Shown in pieces: positions 51,307 through 60,822 of a DNA stretch of 64,000 nucleotides (its first letter is position 1; each line of letters opens with the position of its first letter). The stretch is from JAGGAG01 sp964638035 (GTDB lineage Bacteria; Gemmatimonadota; Gemmatimonadetes; Gemmatimonadales; GWC2-71-9): positions 62,001 to 126,000 of the forward strand of contig CAZWXD010000003.1 in the NCBI GenBank assembly GCA_964638035.1, read 5' to 3'. The notes below the pieces were generated by a model, which ran no database searches, was not told the origin of the DNA, and saw only the letters and a list, made by a program, of their open reading frames with translations. Both the position numbers and the translations under genes were made by a program.

Positions 51307-52599
51307 ATGGTGAGGGCGACAGGCGCCGGCGCGCCCGGCACCGCGAGGGATGCGGCCGGGCACGCCGTGGTGATCGCGTGGCTGGCCGCTGCCGTTTTCT
51401 TCTTCTACCAGTACGCCCTCCGCTCGGCACCCGCGGTGATGCTGCCGCAACTGTCCGGGGGGTTCGGCATGGGGTCGGCAGCGGTGGCATCGCTGGTCGG
51501 GCTGTTCTACGCCGGCTATGCACCCTTCAGCCTCGTGGCGGGCGTCGCGACGGACCGGCTCGGCCCACGGCGCGTGGTGCCCGCGGCTGCCCTGGCGGTG
51601 GGTGCCGGCGCCCTGCTCTTCGCCACGGGTAACGCCGCCCTCGGGGGCCTGGGTCGCGCCCTGCAGGGCGCGGGAGGGGCGTTTGCGCTCGTCGGTGCGG
51701 TGTCCATCGCGGTGGCCCACCTTCCGGCCAGCCGCGCCGCGACGATCATCGGTGCCACCCAGATGTTCGGGATGGCAGGTGGCGCCGTGGGCCAGTTTGC
51801 GGTGGGACCGCTCCTCGCGGCCGGCGTTGCATGGAGCGCACTCTGGGCGGGGATGGGCGGCATGGGGCTCGTCCTGTGCGGCGTGCTGCTCCTGCTCCTT
51901 CCGCGCGATCCGGTCGCGTCCCCCCGGTCCGGCTGGTTTCGCGACGCGCTCTCCGACCTCGCCCGGGTGCTGCGGAACCCGCAGTCCCTCCTGTGTGGCG
52001 CGATTGCCGGGCTGCTGTTCGTTCCCACGACGATCTTCGACATGACCTGGGGTGTGCGCTACCTGCAGGAGGGGCGTGGGTTCGACTACACCGAGGCCGT
52101 GCTCCGCTCCGCGATGGTGCCAGCCGGATGGATCATCGGGAGCCCCCTGCTCGGGCACCTGTCGGACCGGATCGGACGACGCAAGCCCGTCATGATCGCG
52201 GCCGCCATGGGCCTGATGGCCAGCATGGCGTGGGCCCTCCACGGCAGCAGCACGGCGCTCCCGCCCTATGTAGTGGGCCTCTTCATGGGCATCGCCTCGG
52301 GCGCGGCGATGCTCACGTACACCGTGAGCAAGGAGAGCAACCCGGCGCGCCTGAACGGCACGTCCACCGGTGTCATCAACTTCCTGAACTTCAGTGTCAG
52401 CGCCATGCTCGGCCCCCTCTTCGCGCGCCGCCTCGCCCGGAGTGCACCGGCCGGCACCCTCGACCTGGGTGCCTGGCAGGCGACCTTCGCCCCCCTGCTG
52501 TGGGGGGTCGGCATCGCGATCATCCTCACCTTCCTGCTCCGGGAGACGGGCCCCGCGGTGTCGCCGCCGGTCGCCGCCCCGGCGGAGACCCCGACATGA
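51307..52599 (+). CDS. MFS transporter in serine-fermentation operon
   Basis: 430-residue major facilitator with twelve predicted helices in two halves. The conserved loop between TM2 and TM3 is ATDRLGPRRVV, with GHLSDRIGRRKPVM as its counterpart in the second half. It resembles the oxalate:formate-antiporter / ACS family style of MFS proteins. Position between serine dehydratase and the pyruvate-to-acetate genes suggests it moves pyruvate, serine or another acid. If the dehydratase is exported it could import pyruvate; that is inference. Its stop overlaps the next start (ATGA). Confidence 0.88.
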   Translation: MVRATGAGAPGTARDAAGHAVVIAWLAAAVFFFYQYALRSAPAVMLPQLSGGFGMGSAAVASLVGLFYAGYAPFSLVAGVATDRLGPRRVVPAAALAVGAGALLFATGNAALGGLGRALQGAGGAFALVGAVSIAVAHLPASRAATIIGATQMFGMAGGAVGQFAVGPLLAAGVAWSALWAGMGGMGLVLCGVLLLLLPRDPVASPRSGWFRDALSDLARVLRNPQSLLCGAIAGLLFVPTTIFDMTWGVRYLQEGRGFDYTEAVLRSAMVPAGWIIGSPLLGHLSDRIGRRKPVMIAAAMGLMASMAWALHGSSTALPPYVVGLFMGIASGAAMLTYTVSKESNPARLNGTSTGVINFLNFSVSAMLGPLFARRLARSAPAGTLDLGAWQATFAPLLWGVGIAIILTFLLRETGPAVSPPVAAPAETPT

Positions 52600-53540
52600 G
52601 TGGCACCGGCAAGTACGAGCAACTCCTGGCACGCTGCGCAGGCCTGGCCCCAGTCCCCACCGCCGTGGCTTGGCCCTGCGACGCGACCTCGCTCGAGGGG
52701 GCCATGGATGCCGCGGAGCAGGGCCTCATCCATCCGATCCTCGTGGGCCCCGCGGACAGGATCCGGGAGGTCGCCCAGGCGCACGGCATCGACCTCTCCC
52801 GCGCGGAGATGGTCGAGGCGGGCGACAGCCATGCTGCGGCAACCCGGGCCGTGGCGCTGGTCCGTGAGGGCAAGGCCGAGCTGCTGATGAAGGGAAGCCT
52901 CCATTCGGATGAGCTGCTGGGGGCGGTGGTGGCACGCGAGACCGGGCTTCGCACCGGCCGGCGCCTGAGCCACGCGTTCATCATGGATGTGCCGACCTAT
53001 CACAAGGTCCTCGTCGTCACCGACGCCGCGATCAACATCGCACCGACGCTCGAGGAGAAGGCCGACATTGCACAGAACGCCATCGACCTCGTGCGGACGT
53101 TCGGGGTGGAGCGACCCAAGGTGGCCATCCTCGCCGCGGTGGAGACCGTCACGACCCGGATGCCGGCGACGATCGACGCTGCTGCGCTCTGCAAGATGGC
53201 GGAGCGCGGCCAGGTCACCGGCGGGGCGCTCGACGGGCCCCTGGCGTTCGACAACGCGATCAGCCGGGAGGCGGCGGCCATCAAGGGCATCACGTCCGAT
53301 GTCGCGGGGGATCCCGACATCCTGCTGGCCCCCGACCTCGAGTCCGGCAACATGATGGCAAAGCAACTGACCTTCCTGGCCAATGCGGACAGCGCGGGCC
53401 TCGTGCTGGGAGCGCGTGTGCCCGTGATCCTCACGAGCCGGGCCGACAGTGTCCGGTCGCGCATCGCCAGCTGCGCCGTGGGTGTCCTGTCGGCGCACGC
53501 CCGCCGCAACCCGGCATCCCCGTCGCGGAAGAAGGCATGA
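52596..53540 (+). CDS. Phosphate acetyl/butyryltransferase
   Basis: 314-residue PTA_PTB-fold enzyme that moves the acyl group from acetyl-CoA to phosphate, giving acetyl phosphate. Signatures include LMKGSLHSDELL, SHAFIMDVPTYHK, TDAAINIAPTLEEKADIAQNA, GALDGPLAFDNAIS and DILLAPDLESGNMMAKQL. It is the short form without the DRTGG domain. Coupled at both ends by 4-bp overlaps to the MFS and acetate kinase genes. Acetyl specificity is inferred from the operon; phosphotransbutyrylase activity cannot be excluded. Confidence 0.92.
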   Translation: MSGTGKYEQLLARCAGLAPVPTAVAWPCDATSLEGAMDAAEQGLIHPILVGPADRIREVAQAHGIDLSRAEMVEAGDSHAAATRAVALVREGKAELLMKGSLHSDELLGAVVARETGLRTGRRLSHAFIMDVPTYHKVLVVTDAAINIAPTLEEKADIAQNAIDLVRTFGVERPKVAILAAVETVTTRMPATIDAAALCKMAERGQVTGGALDGPLAFDNAISREAAAIKGITSDVAGDPDILLAPDLESGNMMAKQLTFLANADSAGLVLGARVPVILTSRADSVRSRIASCAVGVLSAHARRNPASPSRKKA

Positions 53541-54757
53541 CCGACACCGCGCTGGTGCTCAACGCCGGCTCCTCGAGCCTCAAGTTCGCGGTGTACGCCC
53601 GGGATGCGGGCTCGGCCTGGCGGATCGATGCGCGCGGCCAGGTGGACGGGATCGGCAGTCGGCCACGCCTCGCGGCCCGTGACGGGTCGGGAACCGTCCT
53701 GGTCGACGAGGCACTGGCCCGCTCCGTAGCCGACGCCCGGGCTGCCCTCGCCGTCCTCGCCACCTGGCTCCGCCACCAGTTCCCCCGGTCGAGCGTGGTC
53801 GCCGTGGGGCACCGCGTCGTGCATGGGGGAGCGCAGTTCCCCGGGCCCCGCGTCGTCACGCCGGGGGACCTCGATGCCCTCCGGACGCTCATCCCCCTCG
53901 CCCCGCTGCACCAGCCACACAACATCGCAGCCATCGAGGCGGTAGCGGCGCAGCTCCCTGGCGTGCCCCAGGTGGCCTGCTTCGACACCAGCTTCCACCG
54001 GGGCCAGCCCGCCGTCGCACAGCTCGTTCCCCTGCCCGCGTCGGTGCGTGACGCCGGCGTCCAGCGGTACGGCTTTCACGGGCTCTCCTACGAGTACATC
54101 GCCTCGGTCCTCCCGGAGGTGGCCCCCGCCATTGCCGACCGCCGCGTCATCGTGGCGCACCTCGGCAGCGGGGCGAGCCTGTGCGCCCTGCGTGGCCGGA
54201 AGAGCGTGGACAGCACCCTGGGCTTTACCGCCCTCGACGGCCTCTGCATGGGGACGCGGCCTGGCGCGGTGGACCCGGGCGTCATCCTGCACCTCTTCCA
54301 GGCCATGAAGCTCGACGTCGCCGCCGTGGAGGACATGCTCTACCGGCAGTCGGGCCTCCTCGGCATCTCCGGCAGGAGCAACGACATGCGGCTGCTGCTC
54401 GAGTCCAGCGACCCGGGCTCGCAGCTCGCGGTGGAGTACTTCGTCTACCAGGCAGCCAGGCAGATGGGCGCCATGGCCGCCGCCCTGGGCGGCGTGGACG
54501 GGCTGGTCTTCACCGCAGGCATCGGCGAGCACTCCGCCGAGGTCCGGCGCCGCATCTGCCAGGCGTCCGCCTGGCTGGGCCTCGCGCTGGACGACGACGC
54601 CAACGGGCGGCATGGACCGCGCATCTCGAGCGCGACCAGCGCCATCGAGGCGTGGGTCATCCCGACCGACGAGGAACTGATGATCGCGCGGCACACGGCC
54701 GCGCTGCTCGGACTCGACAGCAAGGCGCCCGCACGCGCGCACCGGAGGAATCCATGA
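53537..54757 (+). CDS. ackA: Acetate/propionate kinase
   Basis: 406-residue ASKHA-fold kinase that converts acetyl phosphate and ADP to acetate and ATP. Signatures: LVLNAGSSSLKFAVY at the start, GHRVVHGG, FDTSFH, YGFHGLSYEYI, AHLGSGASLCALR, FTALDGLCMGTRPGAVDPG, GIGEHSAEVR. Length is normal. Overlaps pta and pflB by 4 bp each. It is the ATP-yielding last step of the operon pathway. Confidence 0.95.
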   Translation: MTDTALVLNAGSSSLKFAVYARDAGSAWRIDARGQVDGIGSRPRLAARDGSGTVLVDEALARSVADARAALAVLATWLRHQFPRSSVVAVGHRVVHGGAQFPGPRVVTPGDLDALRTLIPLAPLHQPHNIAAIEAVAAQLPGVPQVACFDTSFHRGQPAVAQLVPLPASVRDAGVQRYGFHGLSYEYIASVLPEVAPAIADRRVIVAHLGSGASLCALRGRKSVDSTLGFTALDGLCMGTRPGAVDPGVILHLFQAMKLDVAAVEDMLYRQSGLLGISGRSNDMRLLLESSDPGSQLAVEYFVYQAARQMGAMAAALGGVDGLVFTAGIGEHSAEVRRRICQASAWLGLALDDDANGRHGPRISSATSAIEAWVIPTDEELMIARHTAALLGLDSKAPARAHRRNP

Positions 54758-57045
54758 CCGCCATCGACACCGCTGAACGCACCGCAGGCGCCGCACGTGC
54801 GGCGCCCGCCCCGGCCACCCCGCCAGGCTGGGCCGGGTTCGCAGGCTCACTGTGGCAGCAGGAGCTCAACGTCCGCGCCTTCATCCAGCTCAATTACACC
54901 CCGTACGATGGCGACGCCGCCTTCCTCGCCCCCGCCACCGCCCGCACGACGAAGATCTGGGACACGCTCACGCAGCTCTTCGTGGAGGAGCGCCGGAAGG
55001 GCGTCCTCGATATCTCCCAGGTGCCCAGCTCGATCACGGCACACGCCCCGGGCTACATCGACCGGGAGAAGGAAGTCATCGTCGGCCTCCAGACTGATGC
55101 GCCCCTCAAGCGCGCCATCATGCCCAACGGGGGGTTCCGCATGGTGCAGGGGGCGCTCAAGACCTACGGCTACGAGCCCGACCCGCACGTGGTCGAGGCC
55201 TTCACCCGGTACCGGAAGACCCACAACAACGGCGTCTTTGATGCGTACACCGCGGACATCCGCCGCTGCCGGAGCTCACACCTCCTCACCGGCCTCCCCG
55301 ATGCCTACGGCCGCGGGCGCATCATCGGCGATTACCGGCGCGTGGCACTCTACGGGGTGGACCGCCTCATCGAGCGGAAGAAGGAGGAGAAGGCGTCCCT
55401 CGACCCGGAGCCGTCCACCGACGGCATCATCCGCGACCGGGAGGAGCTGTCGGAACAGGTCCGCGCCCTCGAGGAACTGAAGCAGATGGCGGCCGCGTAC
55501 GGCTTCGACATCTCGGCCCCGGCAACCACCGCCCGCGAGGCCGTGCAATGGCTCTACTTCGGCTACCTGGCGGCCGTGAAGGAGCAGAACGGGGCCGCCA
55601 TGTCGCTGGGCCGCTGTTCCACCTTCCTCGACATCTACTTCGAGCGGGACCTCGCGGCGGGGCGGCTGACGGAGTCGCAGGCACAGGAGATCATTGACGA
55701 CTTCGTGATCAAGCTCCGGATCGTGCGGTTCCTCCGGACCCCGGAGTACGACGAGCTCTTCGCCGGCGACCCCACCTGGGTGACCGAGTCGATCGGCGGC
55801 ATGGGTGATGACGGGCGGTCCCTCGTGACGAAGACCAGCTTCCGGATGCTCCAGACGCTGTACAACCTGGGCCCGGCGCCAGAGCCCAACCTGACGATCT
55901 GGTACTCCCCCAGGATGCCGGATGGTTTCCGGCAGTTCGCGGCGAAGGTCGCGATCGACACCAGCGCGCTCCAGTTCGAGAGCGACGAGATCATGCGCCG
56001 CACCTGGGGCGACGATGGTGCCATCGCCTGCTGCGTGTCGCCCATGCTGGTCGGGAAGCAGATGCAGTTCTTCGGCGCCCGCGCCAACCTGGCCAAGTGC
56101 CTGCTCTACGCCATCAACGGTGGCCGCGACGAGGTGTCGGGCGACCAGGTCGGGCCACCCCGCGAGCCGGTGCAGGGCGACTACCTCGAACTCGGGGACG
56201 TGGCGGCCCGGTTCGAGGCAATGATGGACTGGCTGGCCGGCGTGTACGTCAACGCGATGAACGTCATCCACTACATGCATGACAAGTACGCCTATGAGCG
56301 GATCGAGATGGCCCTGCATGACTACGCCCCGCTCCGCACCATGGCGTTCGGCATGGCCGGGCTCTCCGTGGTGGCCGACAGCCTCGCCGCGATCAAGTAC
56401 GCCCGCGTCAGGGTGGTCCGCGACGCCAGCGGCCTCGTGACCGACTACGTGACCGAGGGCGAGTTCCCGATGTACGGCAACAACGACAACCGGGTGGACC
56501 AGCTCGCCGCCTGGGTGGTCAGCACCTTCATGGCCAAGCTCCGGAAGCACCCCACCTACCGGAACGCCATGCACACCCAGTCCATCCTGACCATCACGTC
56601 GAACGTGGTCTACGGGAAGGCCACCGGGAACACCCCGGACGGGCGGCGTGCGGGCGAGCCGTTCGCACCGGGCGCCAACCCCATGCACGGGCGGGACACC
56701 CATGGGATCCATGCCGCCGCTGCCTCCGTGTCGAAGATCCCGTACCGTGACGCCGCCGATGGCATCTCGCTCACCGCGTCGCTGGTGCCCTCGGGCCTGG
56801 GACGGGTCCCCGAGGACCGGGTCCGTAACCTGGTGGGGATCCTGGACGCCTACTTCAGCGCGACCGGGTTCCACATGAACGTGAATGTGCTGAACCGCGA
56901 GACGCTGATGGACGCGATGGAGCACCCGGAGAAGTACCCGAGCCTCACCATCCGGGTGTCCGGCTACGCCGTGAACTTCGTGCGCCTCACCCGTGAGCAG
57001 CAGATGGATGTCATCAACCGCACCTTCCACGGGGCCACGGCGTGA
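54754..57045 (+). CDS. pflB: Pyruvate formate-lyase (glycyl radical enzyme)
   Basis: 763-residue glycyl-radical enzyme that splits pyruvate and CoA into formate and acetyl-CoA; length matches E. coli PflB (760). The paired catalytic cysteines Cys426-Cys427 (AIACCVSPMLVG) are specific to true formate-lyases. The radical glycine is Gly737 in RVSGYAVNFVRL. TGLPDAYGRGRIIGDYRRVALYG is the typical pyruvate-binding region. CGGAGGAA precedes the ATG, which overlaps the ackA stop. The enzyme is oxygen-labile, so expression presumably occurs under low oxygen. A notable find in a phylum often described as aerobic. Confidence 0.97.
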   Translation: MTAIDTAERTAGAARAAPAPATPPGWAGFAGSLWQQELNVRAFIQLNYTPYDGDAAFLAPATARTTKIWDTLTQLFVEERRKGVLDISQVPSSITAHAPGYIDREKEVIVGLQTDAPLKRAIMPNGGFRMVQGALKTYGYEPDPHVVEAFTRYRKTHNNGVFDAYTADIRRCRSSHLLTGLPDAYGRGRIIGDYRRVALYGVDRLIERKKEEKASLDPEPSTDGIIRDREELSEQVRALEELKQMAAAYGFDISAPATTAREAVQWLYFGYLAAVKEQNGAAMSLGRCSTFLDIYFERDLAAGRLTESQAQEIIDDFVIKLRIVRFLRTPEYDELFAGDPTWVTESIGGMGDDGRSLVTKTSFRMLQTLYNLGPAPEPNLTIWYSPRMPDGFRQFAAKVAIDTSALQFESDEIMRRTWGDDGAIACCVSPMLVGKQMQFFGARANLAKCLLYAINGGRDEVSGDQVGPPREPVQGDYLELGDVAARFEAMMDWLAGVYVNAMNVIHYMHDKYAYERIEMALHDYAPLRTMAFGMAGLSVVADSLAAIKYARVRVVRDASGLVTDYVTEGEFPMYGNNDNRVDQLAAWVVSTFMAKLRKHPTYRNAMHTQSILTITSNVVYGKATGNTPDGRRAGEPFAPGANPMHGRDTHGIHAAAASVSKIPYRDAADGISLTASLVPSGLGRVPEDRVRNLVGILDAYFSATGFHMNVNVLNRETLMDAMEHPEKYPSLTIRVSGYAVNFVRLTREQQMDVINRTFHGATA

Positions 57046-57878
57046 CCGGGCCCGCTCCGGCCCCGCTCGAGGCGAAGAGCCCGTTCGAGCTCCGGGTGCA
57101 CCTGGGCGACGGCGTCGCCGAGCAGAGTGTCCGCGAGGCCCTGGCCTCCGGGGACATGGGCTTCCTCCATTCGTTTACCTCCGGGTCGGCGGTAGACGGC
57201 CCGGGGGTGCGCGTGGTGGCGTGGACCACCGGCTGCATGTGGCGCTGCCGTTACTGCCACAACCCGGACACCTGGACCCTGACCAACGGCATCCCGGTGT
57301 CGGTGGCGCGGGCCACCGAGGAACTGGGCAAGTACCGGCATGGCCTGGCCGTCATGAAGGGGGGCTTCACCCTGAGCGGCGGGGAGCCGCTGATGCAGCA
57401 CCGGTTCGCTGCCAAGCTCCTCGCCGCCGCCAGGGGGCAGGGCATCCACACCTGCATCGAGACGAACGGATACCTCGGCGAGAAGCTGTCCGATGCCGAA
57501 CTCGACAACATCGACCTGGTGATGATGGGACTCAAGACATGGGATCCCGCACGCCACAAGGCGCTCACCGGGATGGAGGTCGGCCCGACCCTCGACTTTG
57601 CCCGCCGGCTGGCTGCACGACGGCAGCCGATGTGGATCCGGTTCGTCCTGGTTCCGGGGCTGACTGACGACCTGGAGGACCTGGCCCGCACGGCGGACTT
57701 CGCCGCCAGTCTCGGCAATGTGGAACGAGTGGAAGTCCTTCCGTTCCACCAGATGGGACGGTTCAAGTGGCAGCGGCTGGGACTCGACTACACGCTGGCG
57801 GGTACCGAACCACCCACTGCGGAACTGGCCGAGCGGGCGTGCGACGTGCTCCGGCGGGCGGGCCTCAACGCCACCTAG
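57042..57878 (+). CDS. pflA: Pyruvate formate-lyase activating enzyme (radical SAM)
   Basis: 278-residue radical-SAM enzyme that installs the glycyl radical on the product of the preceding gene. Cluster motif CxxxCxxC is at Cys65, Cys69 and Cys72 (TTGCMWRCRYCHNPD). GGFTLSGGEPLMQ is the SAM-binding strand and ETNGYL follows. About 30 extra residues before the normal PflA N-terminus (which begins near GFLHSFTSGSAVDGPGVR) are of unknown role. GTG start overlaps the pflB stop by 4 bp; last gene of the operon. Confidence 0.95.
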   Translation: MTGPAPAPLEAKSPFELRVHLGDGVAEQSVREALASGDMGFLHSFTSGSAVDGPGVRVVAWTTGCMWRCRYCHNPDTWTLTNGIPVSVARATEELGKYRHGLAVMKGGFTLSGGEPLMQHRFAAKLLAAARGQGIHTCIETNGYLGEKLSDAELDNIDLVMMGLKTWDPARHKALTGMEVGPTLDFARRLAARRQPMWIRFVLVPGLTDDLEDLARTADFAASLGNVERVEVLPFHQMGRFKWQRLGLDYTLAGTEPPTAELAERACDVLRRAGLNAT

Positions 57879-58018
57879 CCTGCTGACCGGACGGGGGCTG
57901 CCCGGCCGGTGGCAGGGGACCGGTGTGAAGATCGTGAGGATCCCGCCGTCCCCACGGTCGTCTACCCATTAGCTTGGGCCAGTTCCGAGGCATCCAGGAC
58001 CACCCCCGGAGGGCAGGT

Positions 58019-59893
58019 ATGAGGTACGGCATTCGGATGGGACTCGCGGTCGCAAGCCTGGCCATGCTCATGGCGTGTGGCGACGATGAGGGGTCGAACA
58101 ACCCGGCTATCGGGGTCCTGCTGAACCCCGGCAGCATCAACGTGGATGTGGGGGGCAACGGGTCGGCGTTGGCCACCATCTCCCGGACGGGCGGCTACAA
58201 CTCGACGGTGAGCCTGTCCGCGGTGAATGTCCCGACCGGGATCACGGTGGGGTTCAACCCCCAGAACGTCTCCATCGGCGCCAGCACCAGCACCGTCGAG
58301 GTGGCCGTCGCCAACTCGGTGGCACCCGGCACCTACCAGGTCACCGTGCGGGCCAGCGGCGTGGACGTGGCAGAGTCCACCGATGTCCTGGAGCTGGTGG
58401 TGCTGAGCGGCACCGCGGGCCGGTTCAGCCTGGCGGCCAACCCCGCGTCGATCGCCGTTACCTCGGGCGCTGCGGCAGTGACCTCCACCATCAATATCGG
58501 GTACGAGGCGCCCTTCGCCGGCCCCGTGGCGCTGACGGTAACCGGCATGCCGACCGGGATGACGGCCAGCCTGGCGCCGGAGGCCACCAGCGCGGGCAGC
58601 AGCGTCCTCACCGTACAGGCCAGCGCCAGTACGGCTACTGGCACCTTCCCCCTCACGGTGCGCGGCACCGGCTCCGGGGTGGCCGACCAGACCACCGTCG
58701 TGAATGCCACGGTGAGCGGCGGCGGCGGAACCTTCAGCGTGACACTGACGTTCTGCAGCGCCGACGCCCCGGTCTGGGCCGCCCGGCAGGACGGGACCGG
58801 CAACTGGGAACGGGTCACTCCCACCACCGGCAGCAGCTACACCTTCACCTTCACCCAGGGTCGCGGCGGCATTGCCGTCGTGGACACCGTGGGCACCGGG
58901 ACGGAGTTGCAGGTGCTGTATGCCACGACCGCCGACTTCGGCAACATCGCCGACGTGCTGAGCTTTGGAGGATGCGGGTTCAAGACCCTCAATGGCACGG
59001 TGGCCAACGTGGGACCGACCGACATCGCCACCGTGTCGCTGGCCTACAGCTCGGCCTTCCTCACCGGCGGGAACTCCGTCTACCAGTTGACCGACGTACC
59101 TGACGGCCCGCAGGACCTGGTCGCGGCGCGCGCCTCGATGGCCTCGGGCAGCCCGGTGACGAACAGCATCATCGTCCGCCGACTCGTCGACTCGACTCAC
59201 GGCGCCAACATTCCCCTGCTCGACTTCAACAGCAGCGAGGCCGTGGCGCCAGCCACCGCACAGGTCACCGTGGCCAACATGGGGGCGCTGGACACCGTCG
59301 CCATCCAGTCGGTCTACAACGGGAACCGCGGCTCGGCCTTCGGCATCGTGGCCCTGCTCCAGTACCTGAACGGCGATGGCGCGGTGAACTATGCCTCCGT
59401 GCCCGTGGACCTGCTCGGTGCGGGCGACATCCAGCTCCTGCAGGCCACGGGGAACGCCGCCGGTGTGCCAGGCAATGTTCGCATGGCGGGGGTGTACTTC
59501 CGGTCTGCCAGCAACCGCACCCTGACCCTGGGGCCGGTGCTGGGCACCCCGACCGTCACGACCGTGGCCACTACGCCGTACGTGCGTCCCCGCGTGCAGC
59601 TCACGACGCAGTCGGAGTACAACCGCCAGGTGAACACCATCTTCGAGCAGGGATCGCTCAACCGCACGGTGTCGCTGCTCGCGACGGGGGCCTACTTCGG
59701 CACCCCCACGAGCTGGGACGTGACGGTGCCCGATTTCACCGGTGTGCCGGGGTGGAACAATGCCTGGGGCCTGGCCGATGCGACGGCCACCACCTGGTCC
59801 ACCACGGCAACCGGCGGGGTGACCCCGTTCCTCGACAGCGGCATCGCCGATGGCAGCGTCACGCGTTCGGCGGCACTGGAGGGGAACCTGTAG
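58019..59893 (+). CDS. Large lipoprotein with repeated Ig-like segments
   Basis: 624 residues. Lipobox MLMAC (Cys20), preceded by a basic-hydrophobic signal; GGAGGG precedes the ATG. Residues about 30-120 and 130-220 are two Ig/BACON-like repeats (VPTGITVGFNPQNVS, MPTGMTASLAPEATS). After that comes a segment beginning FCSADAPVWAARQDG, where Cys pairs with a later GGCGF, then a long beta-rich region to the C-terminus. I do not recognise a named domain in the second half. It could be a surface adhesin or a ligand-binding lipoprotein. Isolated, 140 bp after the pfl operon; TAGCTT at 57970 may be its -10. The tRNA-Leu follows it after 9 bp. Confidence 0.8.
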   Translation: MRYGIRMGLAVASLAMLMACGDDEGSNNPAIGVLLNPGSINVDVGGNGSALATISRTGGYNSTVSLSAVNVPTGITVGFNPQNVSIGASTSTVEVAVANSVAPGTYQVTVRASGVDVAESTDVLELVVLSGTAGRFSLAANPASIAVTSGAAAVTSTINIGYEAPFAGPVALTVTGMPTGMTASLAPEATSAGSSVLTVQASASTATGTFPLTVRGTGSGVADQTTVVNATVSGGGGTFSVTLTFCSADAPVWAARQDGTGNWERVTPTTGSSYTFTFTQGRGGIAVVDTVGTGTELQVLYATTADFGNIADVLSFGGCGFKTLNGTVANVGPTDIATVSLAYSSAFLTGGNSVYQLTDVPDGPQDLVAARASMASGSPVTNSIIVRRLVDSTHGANIPLLDFNSSEAVAPATAQVTVANMGALDTVAIQSVYNGNRGSAFGIVALLQYLNGDGAVNYASVPVDLLGAGDIQLLQATGNAAGVPGNVRMAGVYFRSASNRTLTLGPVLGTPTVTTVATTPYVRPRVQLTTQSEYNRQVNTIFEQGSLNRTVSLLATGAYFGTPTSWDVTVPDFTGVPGWNNAWGLADATATTWSTTATGGVTPFLDSGIADGSVTRSAALEGNL

Positions 59894-59902
59894 GGCTGGC
59901 GG

Positions 59903-59984
59903 GCGACCGTGGCGGAATTGGCATACGCGCCAGACTTAGGATCTGGTCCCGAAAGGGTTGGGGGTTCAAGTCCCTCCGGTCGCA
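59903..59984 (+). tRNA. tRNA-Leu (anticodon UAG)
   Basis: 82 nt, 3' CCA not encoded. Acceptor arms GCGACCG (59903-59909) and CGGTCGC (59977-59983), discriminator A. Anticodon stem CCAGA/TCTGG encloses the loop CTTAGGA, with TAG at 59937-59939. A long variable arm GTCCCGAAAGGG (class II) and the T-arm GGTTCAAGTCC are present. Reads CUA codons (and CUN by wobble). Confidence 0.97.
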
Positions 59985-60045
59985 TGAAACTCTGGAACGG
60001 CACCGGAGTCAGGGCCTGCACCCCACGGGGTGACGATGACCTGAC

Positions 60046-60639
60046 TTACCGCCCGGCCGGTGGCGGCGTGCACTTGAGGCAGAGCAGCCATGTCATGGTG
60101 CCCGTGCCATCGCCGAACTCGCCGGTCCAGGAACCCTTCAGCGTGTCGGGCAGGATCGCCCGCTCCGTCTTGCGGTCGAGCCCGACAGTCCCGCCCGGCT
60201 GCTCGTAGGAATCCATCTCGTGGAATTGCCCATCCCGGTTCGCAACGGGACAGGCAGCCCAGACCTGGTGCATGTCGTTGTTGCCCAGCCCGACTTTCAC
60301 GTCGAGCTTGCCCCGACCCTGCAGTGATTGGCTTTCAGTGCCAGAGCGGTGGATTCCGCTGCATTCGACGACCCCCTGGGTCACCCGGAGCTGCGCCTGT
60401 TCCGACGCGTCCCCTTCGGTCCACGACCACGAGATGGTCCCCCCGTATTGCCTGGTCGTCTCGGTCATCATGGCTGCCAGGCCCTGAACCGCCGCCCCGG
60501 TCACCGGATTCTGGGCGCTCATGCGTGCTGAACCGGCCGCAAGGAGCGCCGCGACCCCGATCCCCCCAGGGCACATCGTTCGTACAATCCGCCCCATCGC
60601 CTGGACAGGACCTGGCAGGGAGGTGAGTACCGTCGGCAT
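60046..60639 (-). CDS. Exported hypothetical protein
   Basis: 197 residues from the ATG at 60639, chosen because CGGAG lies 8 nt upstream. Other in-frame starts are GTG 60660 and ATG 60597. The N-terminus is a signal-like hydrophobic segment (GGIGVAALLAAGSARMSAQ). The mature part is polar with several Cys (VVECSG, WAACPV, WLLCLKCTPP) and repeated Thr/Gly-rich strands ending at GR. No family recognised. It interrupts the usual tRNA-Leu to tig spacing and reads towards the tRNA. Confidence 0.65.
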   Translation of the reverse strand: MPTVLTSLPGPVQAMGRIVRTMCPGGIGVAALLAAGSARMSAQNPVTGAAVQGLAAMMTETTRQYGGTISWSWTEGDASEQAQLRVTQGVVECSGIHRSGTESQSLQGRGKLDVKVGLGNNDMHQVWAACPVANRDGQFHEMDSYEQPGGTVGLDRKTERAILPDTLKGSWTGEFGDGTGTMTWLLCLKCTPPPAGR

Positions 60640-60810
60640 GGTGTGACTCCGTTCCGCCACCTCGGCGCGAAGGACGTGGGCGACAGTGATGGTGTGGCGT
60701 CAGGGCTAGTGTACGCCCGGCGCGGAGGAGGACAAGGGGGGTACCCAGGTCAACGGCGCGCGGCCGGCCGCCGCCAGCCCTGCCCTCCCGGCCCCGCGGG
60801 CCGGGCCTGT

Positions 60811-60816
60811 TAGATT
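60811..60816 (+). promoter_or_regulatory. TAGATT -10-like hexamer, 6 nt before tig start
   Basis: TAGATT at 60811-60816 followed by six C residues and the ATG of trigger factor at 60823. No ribosome site. Leaderless layout. Confidence 0.45.
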
Positions 60817-60822
60817 CCCCCC

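Noticed and set aside
57879..57960. CCGG-rich stem after the pfl operon as a terminator
   Set aside because: Arms are imperfect and several alternative pairings are equally likely; nothing stands out.
60019..60034. CACCCC/GGGGTG repeat downstream of the tRNA
   Set aside because: Six-base arms with a 2-nt gap cannot form a stable hairpin.
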